DNA of 64,000 nucleotides from the NCBI GenBank assembly GCA_944548615.1, contig OX155961.1, positions 23,403,620 through 23,467,619 on the forward strand. Reading direction: 5' to 3'. Source of the stretch: Micropterix aruncella (Eukaryota > Arthropoda > Insecta > Lepidoptera > Micropterigidae). The translations under genes were made by a program, and so were the position numbers. The notes beneath the pieces are model-generated. The model had not been told where the DNA came from. It was given only the letters and a program-made list of their open reading frames with translations, and made no database searches. Positions within the stretch are counted from its first letter, which is position 1. Each line of letters begins with the position of its first letter. This document shows, in pieces, positions 10,736-20,244 of the stretch.

Positions 10736-10755
10736 CGGGGGAGTCTGGGAACTGT

Positions 10756-11172
10756 ATTGTTTCCTATAGAGCGGGGGTAGTTGTCTACCTTACGGCGACT
10801 GCTCTTGAAATGACCATTGGCCATCCGATCCCGGTTCAGAGTCGGGCAAAGGACGCCTTGGTCCGCGACAGATTCGGTGCACTCCGTTTCACCGCTTAGT
10901 AAGGGAGAGGACCGCGCAAGCGACCTCGAACTCGGAACCAATCGAGAGACCGGAGAAATCTGGTCACAATTGGAAGTGAGGGCGCGAGTATCTCGAGCCC
11001 GCCGGGTTTATTCCTGGCTCACTCGCGGTAAGGCGTTGGACTCTCACGGGTTGTGACATAGCTGGACGTAAGATTGTACTGTCCAAAGTCTTCTACGTTC
11101 ACTGCAGGGCGACAGAACGACTAATCGTTAAAACGTCCTGTGGTGACGGGCTCGCCCGTTGTAGTCGACACC
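10756..11172 (-). repeat. GC-rich module B, array copy 2
   Basis: Inverted module B, from GTTTCCTATAGAGCGGGGGT to CGCCCGTTGTAGTCGACA. It is highly similar to 11797-12210 in the opposite orientation. The four overlapping open frames seen here in both directions reflect GC-rich sequence, not genes. Confidence 0.75.
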
Positions 11173-11229
11173 GCAAGATGTTTGTCGGAGAGCCCACGGA
11201 CCGTGCGCCTCCACCATCATCGTTTCTGG

Positions 11230-11553
11230 AGCGTCCTCTACCCCGCTTACCGGCCCTAAATTTATGATATTTGTTGTTTTTTTTTTCTTTTGTGAATATG
11301 GTAAATTTAGTATTATTGTTGTAAATTTTCATTTGTAAATACCTTTTATTATAAATAAATGGGTTCTCGGGTCGACACGGGGGGGGGGGGGGGTTGTTTA
11401 CCCTATTTCACCCCCTGCGCGTTCTACCCTTCTGGGACGCGCAGGGTTGTCGTAGTACGACATCCCGGGCAGACAAGACGACCCTCGTCGTTATAACTGC
11501 CCGTGCGGTGGGCGGGTTTGCTGCCCTCACCTATCGCCTTGAAACTCTTAACC
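11230..11553 (+). mobile_element. R1-type element 3' UTR fragment, copy 1
   Basis: The segment after an AATAAA-like signal (about 11355), including a run of G (11377-11393) and a structured block at 11405-11550, matches 13130-13320 downstream of the R1-type coding region. Shared blocks are CTACCCTTC within a hairpin, GGGCAGA.AA.ACGACCC, and GGTGGGCGGG. No coding region is left in this copy. Confidence 0.55.
11413..11446 (+). other. 3'-UTR stem-loop, copy 1
   Basis: Arms CCCTGCGCG (11413-11421) and CGCGCAGGG (11438-11446) pair perfectly, and T22/A37 extends the stem. The loop holds CTACCCTTC. The corresponding hairpin in copy 2 (13194-13225) has three different base pairs, all compensatory. 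Confidence 0.75.
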
Positions 11554-11796
11554 TGTTAGTCGGAGAGCACAATCGATTGGCTTGCGCCGCTCGGTGCGCA
11601 GACCGTCCAGGAGCGCCAGAGGTTTGATTCCCAGGGGAGACTGGTTGACCCAGTGTCCTACCCAGGTTCGCACCCCGTGCGTGGAGGCCGTCGGATGGGT
11701 GTTGACCCGTGAGTGTGACCGACCCTGAACACATGGGTCATCGTGGCCACCTCATCATGGGCCCGTTAGCTCCCAAACTCTGACTAACATCTTGCG
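11554..11796 (+). repeat. GC-rich module A, array copy 3
   Basis: Module A from GTTAGTCGGAGAGCACAATC to GGGCCCGTTAGCTCCC, in the reference orientation. It is followed by CTCTGACTAACATCTTGCGG, the outer boundary of the next module B. Confidence 0.75.
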
Positions 11797-12210
11797 GTGT
11801 CGACTACAAAGGGCGAGCCCGTCATCACAGGACGTTTTAACGATTAGTCGTTCTGTCGCCCTGCAGTGAACGTAGAAGACTTTGGACAGTACAATTCTAC
11901 GTCCAGCTACGTCACAACCCGTGAGAGTCCAACGCCTTACCGCGAGTTAGCCAGGACTAAACCCGGCGGGCTCGAGATACTCGCGCCCTCACTTCCAATT
12001 GTGACGAGATTTCTCCGGTCTCTCGATTGGTTCCGAGTTCGAGGTCGCTTGCGCGGTCCTCTCCCTTACGAAGCGGTGAAACGGAGTGCACCGAATCTAT
12101 CGCGGACCAAGGCGTCCTTTGCCCGACTCTGAACCGGGATCGGATGGCCAAAGGTCATTTCAAGAGCAGTCGCCGTAAGGTAGACAACCACCCCCGCTCT
12201 GTAGGAAACA
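11797..12210 (+). repeat. GC-rich module B, array copy 3
   Basis: From GTCGACTACAAAGGGCGAGC to CTCTGTAGGAAACAGT. It ends abruptly at the first base of the truncated R1-type element, in place of the linker seen after the other B copies. Confidence 0.75.
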
Positions 12211-12810
12211 GTCCTCGCTGGAGTTTTGCCGATCGATCTGGAGGTTCTGGAGCGGGCAGCCGTGTCATGGATTCGACGAGGGGTGCCGGTAGACTACTTT
12301 AGTCTGTCGGTGGACCCGGCGTCCTCCACGTTAGTGGGCTGGTCCCGTCGTATTCGGGCGGAGAGTCTGCGCGTCTGGCAGGAGCGGTGGGATGGCGGCG
12401 GCACGGGCCGCCTTACCCATAGTTTCTTCCCGTCGGTGTCCGAGCGGATGAAAAACGAGGATTTTCTGCGGCTTGACCACCATGTCACTCAGCTCATTGG
12501 GGGTCACGGTGAGTTCAAAGCCAAGTTATTTGACCTTGGACTCAACGACGATCCCTGGTGCTCGTGTGGCATTGGTCGCCAGACGGCCGAACACATCGTT
12601 TGGACATGTCCCAAGCTCGACGCCGCACGGGCGGAAATGTTGTGTGTGGTTGGTTCGTGCGTCGGCAGTCTGCCGGTTTGGTATGCGGACTTGGTAAGTT
12701 GTAGGGGTTGCTTTGCTGCGTTTCGCGAGTTTGTGGATCACTGGGTGTCCCTCTGGGAGGATCTGAGGCAGAGGGGCTATCCTCCTCCGGGGGAGGGCCC
12801 CCCCTCTTAG
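12211..12810 (+). pseudogene. R1-type non-LTR retrotransposon, C-terminal part of ORF2
   Basis: The frame enters from the left without an ATG; the codon at 12226 is TTG, and the frame is open back to the module B junction. It encodes the C-terminal part of a large ORF2 protein, starting just after the reverse transcriptase (LAGVLPIDLEV) and passing WQERWD, GRLTHSFFP and LIGGHGEF. It ends in a zinc-binding Cys-x-Cys...His...Cys group (C112, C114, H123, C128 counted from the TTG). This order is typical of the R1 clade (R1, TRAS, Waldo). The element is truncated at its 5' end, as target-primed reverse transcription often leaves it. Its high GC content and C/G-ending codons contrast with the flanks. 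Confidence 0.75.
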
Positions 12811-13330
12811 CGGTGCGAGCCGGGGGCTGCTTCATCATCCGAAGTCGCCCGTACTGTATCGTCCCTAATCGCCCTTGTGGGTGCGTGCCCTTTCACAGGA
12901 TCCCGGTCGTCGACGTCTCCGACGGCGCCCCTGCCGTTTGCTGCCCGTTTTTTTCTTTTTCTTTTTTCGACATGCCGCATGGAGCATAACTTCCACCGTC
13001 TCATCATTGCAATTAAAATAATAGTATATTATACTATTTAAAAAAATTAAATATGTTACCGCTTAGTCTCCTAGTTTAGTTTAGTAATTAAGTAATTAAT
13101 TGTAATAATTTTGAATTTTAAATAAACGGTTTACGGGGTGCCGGCGGGAGCTGAAGCCCGGAGAATCCCTCATAAGGTCTCCGTTCGCTCACCCCTCACG
13201 CGCTACCCTTCCGGCACGCGTGAGGTTGTCGTTGCATGACATCCTGGGCAGATAAAACGACCCACGTCGTTAGAACTGCCCGGGTGGTGGGCGGGGTTTT
13301 CAACCCTCGCCTGTCGCCGCGTAAATATTG
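12811..13330 (+). mobile_element. 3' UTR of the R1-type element, copy 2
   Basis: Follows directly on the R1-type frame (stop at 12808-12810). An AT-rich part with AATAAA (about 13121) precedes a GC-rich structured block (13140-13320) that is shared with 11405-11550. Two conserved stem-loops are visible: one at 13194-13225, and one formed by CTGGGCAG and CTGCCC around 13230-13290 with an inner ACGAC/GTCGT stem. Confidence 0.6.
13194..13225 (+). other. 3'-UTR stem-loop, copy 2
   Basis: Arms CCTCACGCG (13194-13202) and CGCGTGAGG (13217-13225) form nine Watson-Crick pairs. Compared with 11413-11446 three of the pairs differ (T-A/C-G, C-G/T-A, A-T/G-C) while pairing is kept. The loop again holds CTACCCTTC. 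Confidence 0.8.
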
Positions 13331-13374
13331 AATTGAATATGTAGGAAACAATACAGTTCCCAGACTCCCCCGAC

Positions 13375-13600
13375 TGTTAGTCGGAGAGCACAATCGATTG
13401 GCTTGCGCCGCACGGTGTGCAGACCGTCCAGGGGCGCCAGAGGTTTGATTCCCATGGGAAACTGGTTGACCCAGCGTCCTACCCAGGATTCGCACCCCAT
13501 ACGGGGAGGCCGTCGGATGGGTGTTGACCCGTGAGTGTGACCGACCCTGAACACATGGGTCATCGTGGCCACCTCATCATGGGCCCGTTAGCCCCCACTC
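13375..13600 (+). repeat. GC-rich module A, array copy 4
   Basis: From TGTTAGTCGGAGAGCACAAT to GGGCCCGTTAGCCCCC, preceded by the usual linker (CAGTTCCCAGACTCCCCCGA). It is then joined to an inverted module B through an inverted linker, a rearranged order. Confidence 0.75.
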
Positions 13601-13634
13601 TGACTAACAGTCAGGGGAGTCTGGAAGCAGTACT

Positions 13635-14050
13635 GTTTCCTATAGAGCAGGGGTAGTTGCGGACCTTACGGCGACTGCTCTTGAAACGACCATCGGCCAT
13701 CCGATCCTGGGTGAACAGCCGGGCAAAGGACGCTGTGGTCCGCGATAGATTCGGTATACACCGTTTCACCGCTTCGTAAGGGAGAAAACCGCGCAAGCGA
13801 CCTCAAACTCGTAACCAATTGAGAGACCGGAGTAATCTGGTCACAATTGGAAGTAAAGGGCGTGAGTGTCGGCCCGCTAGGTAACATTCCTGGCTATCTC
13901 GCGGTTAAGGCGTTGGCCTTTTACGGGCTTGTGACGTAGCTAGATGGTGGACTGTTTTCGTCCCCAAGTCTTCTACGCTCACTCCAGGGAGATAGAACGA
14001 CTAATCGTTAAAACTTCCTGAGGTGACGGGCTCGCCCGCTATAGTCGATA
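13635..14050 (-). repeat. GC-rich module B, array copy 4
   Basis: Inverted module B from TTTCCTATAGAGCAGGGGTA to GGGCTCGCCCGCTATAGTC. More diverged than copies 2 and 3. A second short piece of the B outer end (GTAGTCGACAACCCAAG) lies at 14097-14130. Confidence 0.7.
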
Positions 14051-14283
14051 ACTCTAGTTGTACAACCAGGTCATGCTTACCATAAAAAAAACACTGTAGT
14101 CGACAACCCAAGTTGTCCACGACACAGCCGTGATGTGTGAAACAAAATCCTTTCCAGTTTCGGCCTATTTGAGGAGGCTATTGGATTAAAATTGAACCGT
14201 GCTCCGTAAAGTTGCACTGAACTGTTAGCTGCCAAAAATTTCACCCGCAGTCATAATTGTAGCCAAGGCTTCTGTTTGGAAAA

Positions 14284-14373
14284 TCATATAATCACTCCAG
14301 TCCCTTGCTCTGTTTTTAAACCATCAGTATATATTGTTAGCCCATTTGTGCCCACATCAATTTCGTCTTCTCC
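14284..14373 (-). pseudogene. RNase H fragment of a non-LTR retrotransposon
   Basis: Thirty codons on the minus strand read IDVGTNGLTIYTDGLKTEQG, then a TGA stop at 14284-14286. YTDG is the first catalytic strand of the RNase H domain carried by I/R1/Loa-type elements. The rest is not in frame. It is a separate fragment from the one at 15230-16040. Confidence 0.55.
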
Positions 14374-14537
14374 TTAAGGCCTCTTGTCCACGTCCCCTTT
14401 TTTTCAACGGACGTCGTGTCAGCCGCGCACCATAGAAGAAAACGTGACTTTTGTCCACTGCACGTTTTTTCGCCTTACGACCCGTTAGGTACATACATTT
14501 TGCAAGTAACGCAATGGTTGTCGGTCGTGAAACGTCC

Positions 14538-14637
14538 GGTCCATGGACAAGCTCTTATATATGCCGTACAACTCTGATATAAACTTCGGTCCATGGACAA
14601 GCTCTTATATATGCCGTACAACTCTGATATAAACTTC
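14538..14637 (+). repeat. Perfect 50-bp tandem duplication
   Basis: GGTCCATGGACAAGCTCTTA... at 14538-14587 is repeated without visible change at 14588-14637. A recent local duplication in a non-coding region. Confidence 0.9.
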
Positions 14638-15229
14638 GAAGTAAATAAACACGTCTCGCCGAGGGGAAATAAGGTGCATACGGCAGTGTCCGTGGAGACA
14701 GTATACCAGACAGTAGCTTCTCTTAGGACAACAATGAACTCAAAGCGATTACGTCACGAGTCGTAAAGGTCGCCAAACGCTCGGAAAGGTCGCCAGCCTT
14801 TATCTGCGCGAAATGCTAACCAAAAGCTTTCGTTGGGACATATCATATCTCTATCATATCTCATATCTCATGACATATCTCTTTGCCCACATTCCTCGTA
14901 CCCTCCTCCCGCAATGCCCTGTAGCTCGAGAGTAAAGCTACTGGTTGGTAAGCCTGTGCCGTGGACAAGCTTCCATAGTGATCCATACCCCACTGACGAC
15001 ACGGCGAATTAACCGTGGATTTTCACGGCAAAAAAAAACGTACGTGGACAAGACTCAGGGTTTACCTGATTAACCTTTTTAATAATATGTTAGGGAACAT
15101 TTTATCGGTAGCTAGTTTCAAGTACGGTTTTTTAAAATTTTTTTTTTATTTGTTGAGTGGGGCTTTTCTAAAGTCTTTATGAGCCTTGTAACACTGCGAC
15201 CATTGCTGATCTATTGTGTTCGCCACCTA

Positions 15230-16040
15230 CTATAGTTCTGTGCTAAGCCTCGTGTCATTTAAGAACCGCAGCAGGCTTTTGGCGCCAGATTGTTTTACCT
15301 CCTCAGGTTGGAGGTAGTGACCACCCAAGTGGGTGTATCTTTTACGCATCAGCGGGCCACACTCGCGCATGAGGTGCTGGGGAGTTTCCTCTGCCCCTTG
15401 GCAGAACCTGCACATTTTTGTGTCTCTGAGCTTGAGGTTGAATATGTGTTTGTTCAGGCCACAATGCCCCGTGAGCGCCCTCACCAGTATGTGTAGATTG
15501 TTCCTATTTAGCGATAGGGCCTCACGGGCCGTCCTACGGTCATAAGCCTTAATAAGCGCTTTGGAGTAATTCAACCTGGCGTGTTGTTTTAGTGGTTGAC
15601 GGATTGTTCTAAACACATTTGTTTGAGCGTTAGGTTTGCAAGGCTTTTTGGTACGCCACAGCAAAGTTCAGGGCCGTATGACGTTCCCTTTGCTCCCATC
15701 CTAGCAAGTTCGTCGGCTTTTTCATTTCCCTCGATTCCTGCATGGCCAGGAACCCATTTTAGATTTAGCCTGTTCTTTTCGCCCAGGGAATTCAGTAGTG
15801 ATATGCAGTTTTGCACTAGCTTTGAATTAATGGTATTCGAGGCTAGTGCCATAAGAGCTGCTTTGCTATCCGAGTGTATATTAGATACGGTGGTTGGCGT
15901 AGTCCTTTTAGAGGTTAATATCCCCACATTCAATAATGACATAAACGTCCGCTTGGAATATGGAGGCGTATTTTCCCAAGCTTACACTTATTTCGAAGTT
16001 TGGTCGCCCTCCATATATACCACTCTACTTCAAGTAGGGT
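15230..16040 (-). pseudogene. Non-LTR retrotransposon RNase H and C-terminal zinc domain
   Basis: On the minus strand a decayed RNase H (about 16005-15680) shows GIYGGRP, SIFQADVYVI (normally FQAE), HSDSKAALMAL and the VPGHAGIEGNEKADELAR block that closes the active site. A frameshift between about 15664 and 15589 separates it from the C-terminal domain (15664-15230). There LTGHCGLNKHIF is followed by a Cys-x2-Cys...His...Cys group (MCRFCQGAEETPQHLMREC). This arrangement belongs to RNase H-bearing insect non-LTR elements (I, Loa or R1 groups). The change of the catalytic Glu to Asp and the frame break show it is inactive. Confidence 0.7.
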
Positions 16041-16189
16041 TAGTTATCATGTTAAATATTTCCATTCCGTTAGATTTGCTCGATAAAAATGAGCAGTGGT
16101 CTGCACTGGCCTTTGCGATGTCGGCGTCGGCTTCGCTTCGCAAAGAAAGTGCAAGCAGCAGTGGCGTGCTCGGCAAGTTGGTCCATTAA

Positions 16190-16520
16190 AAGGCGCGCAC
16201 TAGACTTCCCGCGCGCGGGCCGGACGGATATATGCGCCGAACGAAACTTCGACCTCACCGCCCGCGACCCGGTCGAAAGCGACGCGGAAGTTTAAACCTT
16301 TCCTAAATCTTGTCAAACACAGGTGACAAGAGTTGAGAACGGGGCTGTAAATCTCCCGACGTGCCGGCATCCGTCTTAAGCCTGCCGTGATATATCCTCC
16401 ACGGGCGACGGGAGACGCCCGGAGCGCCGCGCACAGCCCCCGTGTGGGGGTGTATACCCCCCCCACCAACCGCCTCTTCAGCCAAAGACGGTGAATTCGC
16501 GCGAATTAGGACCGAATTAC
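16190..16520. other. GC-rich unassigned block
   Basis: Locally GC-rich (GCGCGCGGGCCGGACGG at 16211; a short C-rich run at 16457). Small open frames exist in three frames but none is recognisable. Possibly the end of a GC-rich retroelement. Confidence 0.35.
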
Positions 16521-16908
16521 CAACCGGATGTATGTATCGTGTGACTTTTTACATAAATCCTCCGGGAGCGAGTCAAAAGGGGACTTTCATTTTCAGCTCT
16601 CAGCTTTTCACACATGTCTCAAAACGACACATGTGCTACTCGACCCTAATTTATCGCGTTTTATTTTTAGGCAGGCGAAAAGGAAATGAAGAATCTCGGC
16701 ATTTTTCGTCGCTTTATTTTAAAGAGCAGCTTTTTCTTCTTCTTGTAGTTCCTCCTTTGTGCTAAGGAGACTGTTTAACGATATAATAAAAATAATCAAA
16801 ATCTTTATTTGACACATCGGGTTCGAACGGCGGGCTTATTGTCATGCACGGCAGTATCCTCCAGCTAACCAGCAGGTCGTAACTACGTTTGTTTGTGACA
16901 ATACTTTT

Positions 16909-17560
16909 TTATTTAACTGCCTGGCGACACTGGCGAGCTACTGCCGAACGCGTCTGAACGATGCGAGAGATGTGCGAGCTACTGCCATGTGCGAGCGATG
17001 TCGATACTTTGTGTTTTGTCGCTCTCTCTGCATAATCCGTAGACATCTTACCTATCCGAAAGTCCAATGATTTTGAAAATTTCTTTTGCACCCTCTCAAT
17101 CCTATCTATATGAACAGCATATTGGGGATTCCAAACTACGCTTCCGAATTCTAGAACGATACGGACGTATGCATTGTAGAGTACTTTTGCCTCTGGTAAA
17201 AGGTTTACCTATGCGCAGAATCATTCCAAGTTGTTTGAAAGCCTTAGATACGACCTTATCAATATGAAGATTAAAGTGCAGCTTGGAATCCAAGGTAATC
17301 CCCAGATCACGAATATTTGTTACTCGAGTCAAGTTTTTACCGGCGATATTGTAGTTGTGCATGATTGGATGATGTTTTCTGGTGAACGTTATAACATTGC
17401 ATTTATTTGTATTTAAAATTAATTTATTCTCATTACAGTATCGTTCAAATAATAATAAATACTTCTGTAAGTCTACACAATCTTCGGGACATTTAAATAA
17501 TTTTATATATTTTTGTATCATCTGCGTAAAGCAAGTGATGTGATTTCTTAAAACAGAGTA
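16909..17560 (-). pseudogene. Jockey-like reverse transcriptase relic
   Basis: Minus-strand frame with LLYADDTKIYKLF at about 17535-17500 (the YADD catalytic box), then KLILNTNKCNVITFTRK (thumb linker) and NIRDLGITLDSKLHFNLHI. After a frameshift between about 17210 and 17102 the next frame continues with the ERVQKKF...L..F segment. These are the usual C-terminal landmarks of Jockey/CR1-type ORF2. No 5' part is present. Confidence 0.7.
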
Positions 17561-17689
17561 TTATTATTACTATAGAACCAAATATTATTATAAGTGTTTT
17601 TTAAACTGTGTCAATTATTATTATGAGTATTTTTGTTGTTGTGTCAAGATTCGAACGGTTCTATGCAGCTTGCGCCTGATAGCCTGCTT

Positions 17690-18150
17690 GTGTTTTCTTA
17701 GGTCTGCCCAACTCACGGTTCAGCTCCGATCCGGTTGCTTCATCGAAGAGGGACTTAACCTGGAAGGGCAGCTGGGAAATCTGACTGCTGCTGCAGCCTG
17801 TAGTCGTAGACAGTTGGAATCGGAAGTACTGATCCGGGGGAATACCTCGGGCGGAACTGGGCGGTTTGCCTACCGGATGTCAAGCAATCGGTTGAGCAAT
17901 GGGGGAGGGGGGCTGGAGATGTACGTTTCCTGAAAAGCGGGGGTAGCTACTGATCTGGCGTCACCTATATTTAGAAACGATCCGACGTCCGCCCGATCCC
18001 GAGTGAGCTTGACGTGCATAGATCACCACAGATCCACATAAAATTCTATCTATAAATTATCGCTAACGTCAGGTAGAGGCCGCGCAAGCGATCTCGAGTC
18101 TGTGGCAAGACGGTAGTAAGAGGCACTTACCGTTGCCTCGCGTTAATCCC
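17690..18150 (-). repeat. Diverged GC-rich C/B module copy
   Basis: 17700-17880 resembles module C (9545-9811). 17920-18150 resembles an inverted module B: CGTTTCCTGAAAAGCGGGGG matches GTTTCCTATAGAGCGGGGG, then GATCCGACGTCCGCCCGATCC and CCGCGCAAGCGATCTCGA. It lacks a recognisable module A. It shows that the family is old as well as recently amplified. Confidence 0.5.
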
Positions 18151-18167
18151 CGGCGCGCACTTGCGGC

Positions 18168-18277
18168 CAACGAGATACTACGAAATGTATGGAATCGCCG
18201 TCGACCGCGCGCACTTGGCCGCGCGGCCAAGTGCGCGCGGTCGACGGCGATTCCACACATAGCAGTATCTCGTTGGC
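18168..18277. repeat. GC-rich palindrome
   Basis: Two arms of about 54 bp meet at GGCCGCGCGGCC near 18221. The left arm starts GCCAACGAGATACTACG, and the right arm ends with its near-complement. A few mismatches are visible (for example GTATGG against CACACA). No loop is left between the arms. Confidence 0.8.
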
Positions 18278-18363
18278 CGGTGCGGCCAGGCCGCAAGGGT
18301 GCACCGGGGTTAAGTCGTATAAGTATTTGTCCTTAAAGTCTTCATTCTCTCCACCGACTAGTA

Positions 18364-18400
18364 GGGGAAGGTGGTCTGAGATGGCATAGTGGCTGAGATG
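18364..18400 (+). repeat. Left TIR and adjacent direct repeat of pogo-type element
   Basis: The TIR ends in CTGAGATGGCATAG, and the same 14 bases follow again immediately (about 18392-18405). GAGATGGCAT also occurs at about 18737 and, inverted, at 18752. Repeated subterminal sites of this kind are usually transposase-binding sites (inference). Confidence 0.75.
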
Positions 18401-18918
18401 GCATAGTAGCAATATCTTCGCCGCAGTCAGTGCGGTGGCGCCACTGTATGCACAGGTACATCCCTATCGTCAACTCGTCGCGACTAGCCCGACGCCAGTA
18501 CACGCGAGTAATTGAATCCGGCACCACGTCAGTTTTGGTAAAAAATACTCGATAGAAATTAAATTTTTGTTGAAGAAAAAACGTGATTCTAGATCTTCTG
18601 CATTAGCTAACAAGTAACTATCAATGTACTTTTATAGAGCTGAATGTAACACATATGTTGTAGTTAAATATAGTTACGTAACTAGTAGAAAAAAATAAAT
18701 TCAGTTTATTTTCTGTATCAGGTACCTACCGGGTGAGATGGCATGGGTGTATGCCATCTCACCCAATATGTATGCTATCTCACACAGTGGGTGATGTTGA
18801 GAGTTTTGTTAAGTTTATATGGTCTTTAAACTTTTTCTAACTAGTATAGCAGTCAGTATCAGACTTATAGAAATAGTAGGTAAATGTTGTTAAATGAAAT
18901 ACCATTTTTGTTTTAGCA

Positions 18919-20244
18919 ATGGCGCCATACATTCGGAAATCGACGAGGCAAAGCTGGAAAGAAAAAAATATGAAAGACGCAATTGCTGCGGTTCGTAGCC
19001 ACAAAATGGGTTGGCAGATGGCAGCAAAAACATACAACGTTCCAGCTTCAACGCTCCGTCACCGAGCAGAAAAAGGAGAATCATCGAAAGGGTATTTAGG
19101 TGGCCATAAACCTACTTTTAACAAGGAACTCGAGCGACAAATAATTGAACATTTACAAGAGCTGGAGGTTCGTTTTTTTGGAATGACGACGACTGATCTG
19201 AGAAAACTTGGTTACCAGATAGCTGTTGTCAAGACACTTCCCCATAGATTTCCTTCGGAAACCGAAATGGCAGGTTTAGACTGGCTGAGAGGCTTTAGGA
19301 AACGAAACCCATCCATATCACTTCGAGTACCGGAAGCTACATCGGCAGCCAGAGCACGAGGATTTAACAAAGTACAAGTCGGGACATTTTTCAAGTTATT
19401 GATTGATGTAATGAAACTCCATGACTTTGAACCCCATCAAATATGGAATGTTGATGAATCTGGATTTAGCACAGTCCCGTCACAAAACCCGAAGGTATTT
19501 GCAACAAAAGGCAGAAAACAAGTTGGAGTTCTGACCAGCGCTGAAAGAGGCCACCATTATACTGCGGTTTATTGCGTTAATGCACTTGGAAGTTTCATTC
19601 CTCCAACATTTATTTTTCCCCGTAAAAATATGAAGGCTGAATTAATGGATCATGCTCCTACGGGAGCTGTAGGGTTTGCCCAAGACAAAGGATGGATGAA
19701 TGGTGAGGTATTCCTTAAGTGGATGCAGCACTTTGTAAAACATGCAAAGTCATCCAAAGAAGCCAAGGTTCTGTTACTTCTAGATGGACACTCCAGCCAC
19801 AAAAACTTGGATGTTTTGACTTATGCAAAGGACAATGGTATAATATTATTCTGCTTCCCACCCCATTGCACACATAGAATGCAACCACTCGACGTCAGCT
19901 TCTTTGGTCCACTAAACATATTCTACAATCAAGAACTAAATATTTGGTTGAGGGACCATCCACATAGAACTGTTACACATTTTCAGGTGGCTGAGTTGTT
20001 CAAGAAAGCTTATCTTCGGGCTGCCACGGTAAGCAACGGTCAGAACGGTTTTGCTGCGAGTGGCATTTTTCCACTCAATGAGAATGTTTTTCCTGAGTGG
20101 ATGTTCGCACCTGCAGATGTCACTGACAATAATCTCAGAGATAGATCTATTCCTATCCTACCAGACAATGCTCGAGACCAGGACCATCAGCTGAACAACT
20201 ATGGTGAGGCTGTCCAGAGTTCCCTGTCTGTTCCCAACTTTTAG
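18919..20244 (+). CDS. pogo-type DDE transposase (HTH + DDE_1), 441 aa
   Basis: Acts on the ends of its own element. Residues 1-60 form a pipsqueak-type helix-turn-helix (MGWQMAAKTYNVPASTLRHR), residues about 65-130 a second CENP-B-like DNA-binding region (MAGLDWLRGFRKRNP near 120), and residues about 170-345 the catalytic domain. Catalytic Asp candidates are D179 (IWNVDESG), D289 (LLLLDGHSSH) and D325 (MQPLDVSFFG). The last two are separated by 35 residues, a DD35D spacing. The ATG at 18919 lies in a suitable context (AGCAATGGCG) and gives a full N-terminus. The frame ends at TAG 20242-20244, where a local duplication shifts the reading frame; homology continues in the next frame. The catalytic core itself looks intact. 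Confidence 0.85.
   Translation: MAPYIRKSTRQSWKEKNMKDAIAAVRSHKMGWQMAAKTYNVPASTLRHRAEKGESSKGYLGGHKPTFNKELERQIIEHLQELEVRFFGMTTTDLRKLGYQIAVVKTLPHRFPSETEMAGLDWLRGFRKRNPSISLRVPEATSAARARGFNKVQVGTFFKLLIDVMKLHDFEPHQIWNVDESGFSTVPSQNPKVFATKGRKQVGVLTSAERGHHYTAVYCVNALGSFIPPTFIFPRKNMKAELMDHAPTGAVGFAQDKGWMNGEVFLKWMQHFVKHAKSSKEAKVLLLLDGHSSHKNLDVLTYAKDNGIILFCFPPHCTHRMQPLDVSFFGPLNIFYNQELNIWLRDHPHRTVTHFQVAELFKKAYLRAATVSNGQNGFAASGIFPLNENVFPEWMFAPADVTDNNLRDRSIPILPDNARDQDHQLNNYGEAVQSSLSVPNF

Noticed and set aside
10242..10769. 175-codon and several other overlapping frames on both strands in the GC-rich array
   Set aside because: The same modules give different frames in each copy and in both orientations; stop-poor GC-rich DNA explains them.
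12226..12228. TTG as a start for the R1-type frame
   Set aside because: The frame is open upstream to the truncation point and upstream codons still match the R1-type protein, so there is no real start here.
16800..16880. GGGTTCGAACGGC word, suggesting a tRNA or tRNA-derived SINE
   Set aside because: No matching A box at the right distance and no cloverleaf could be drawn.
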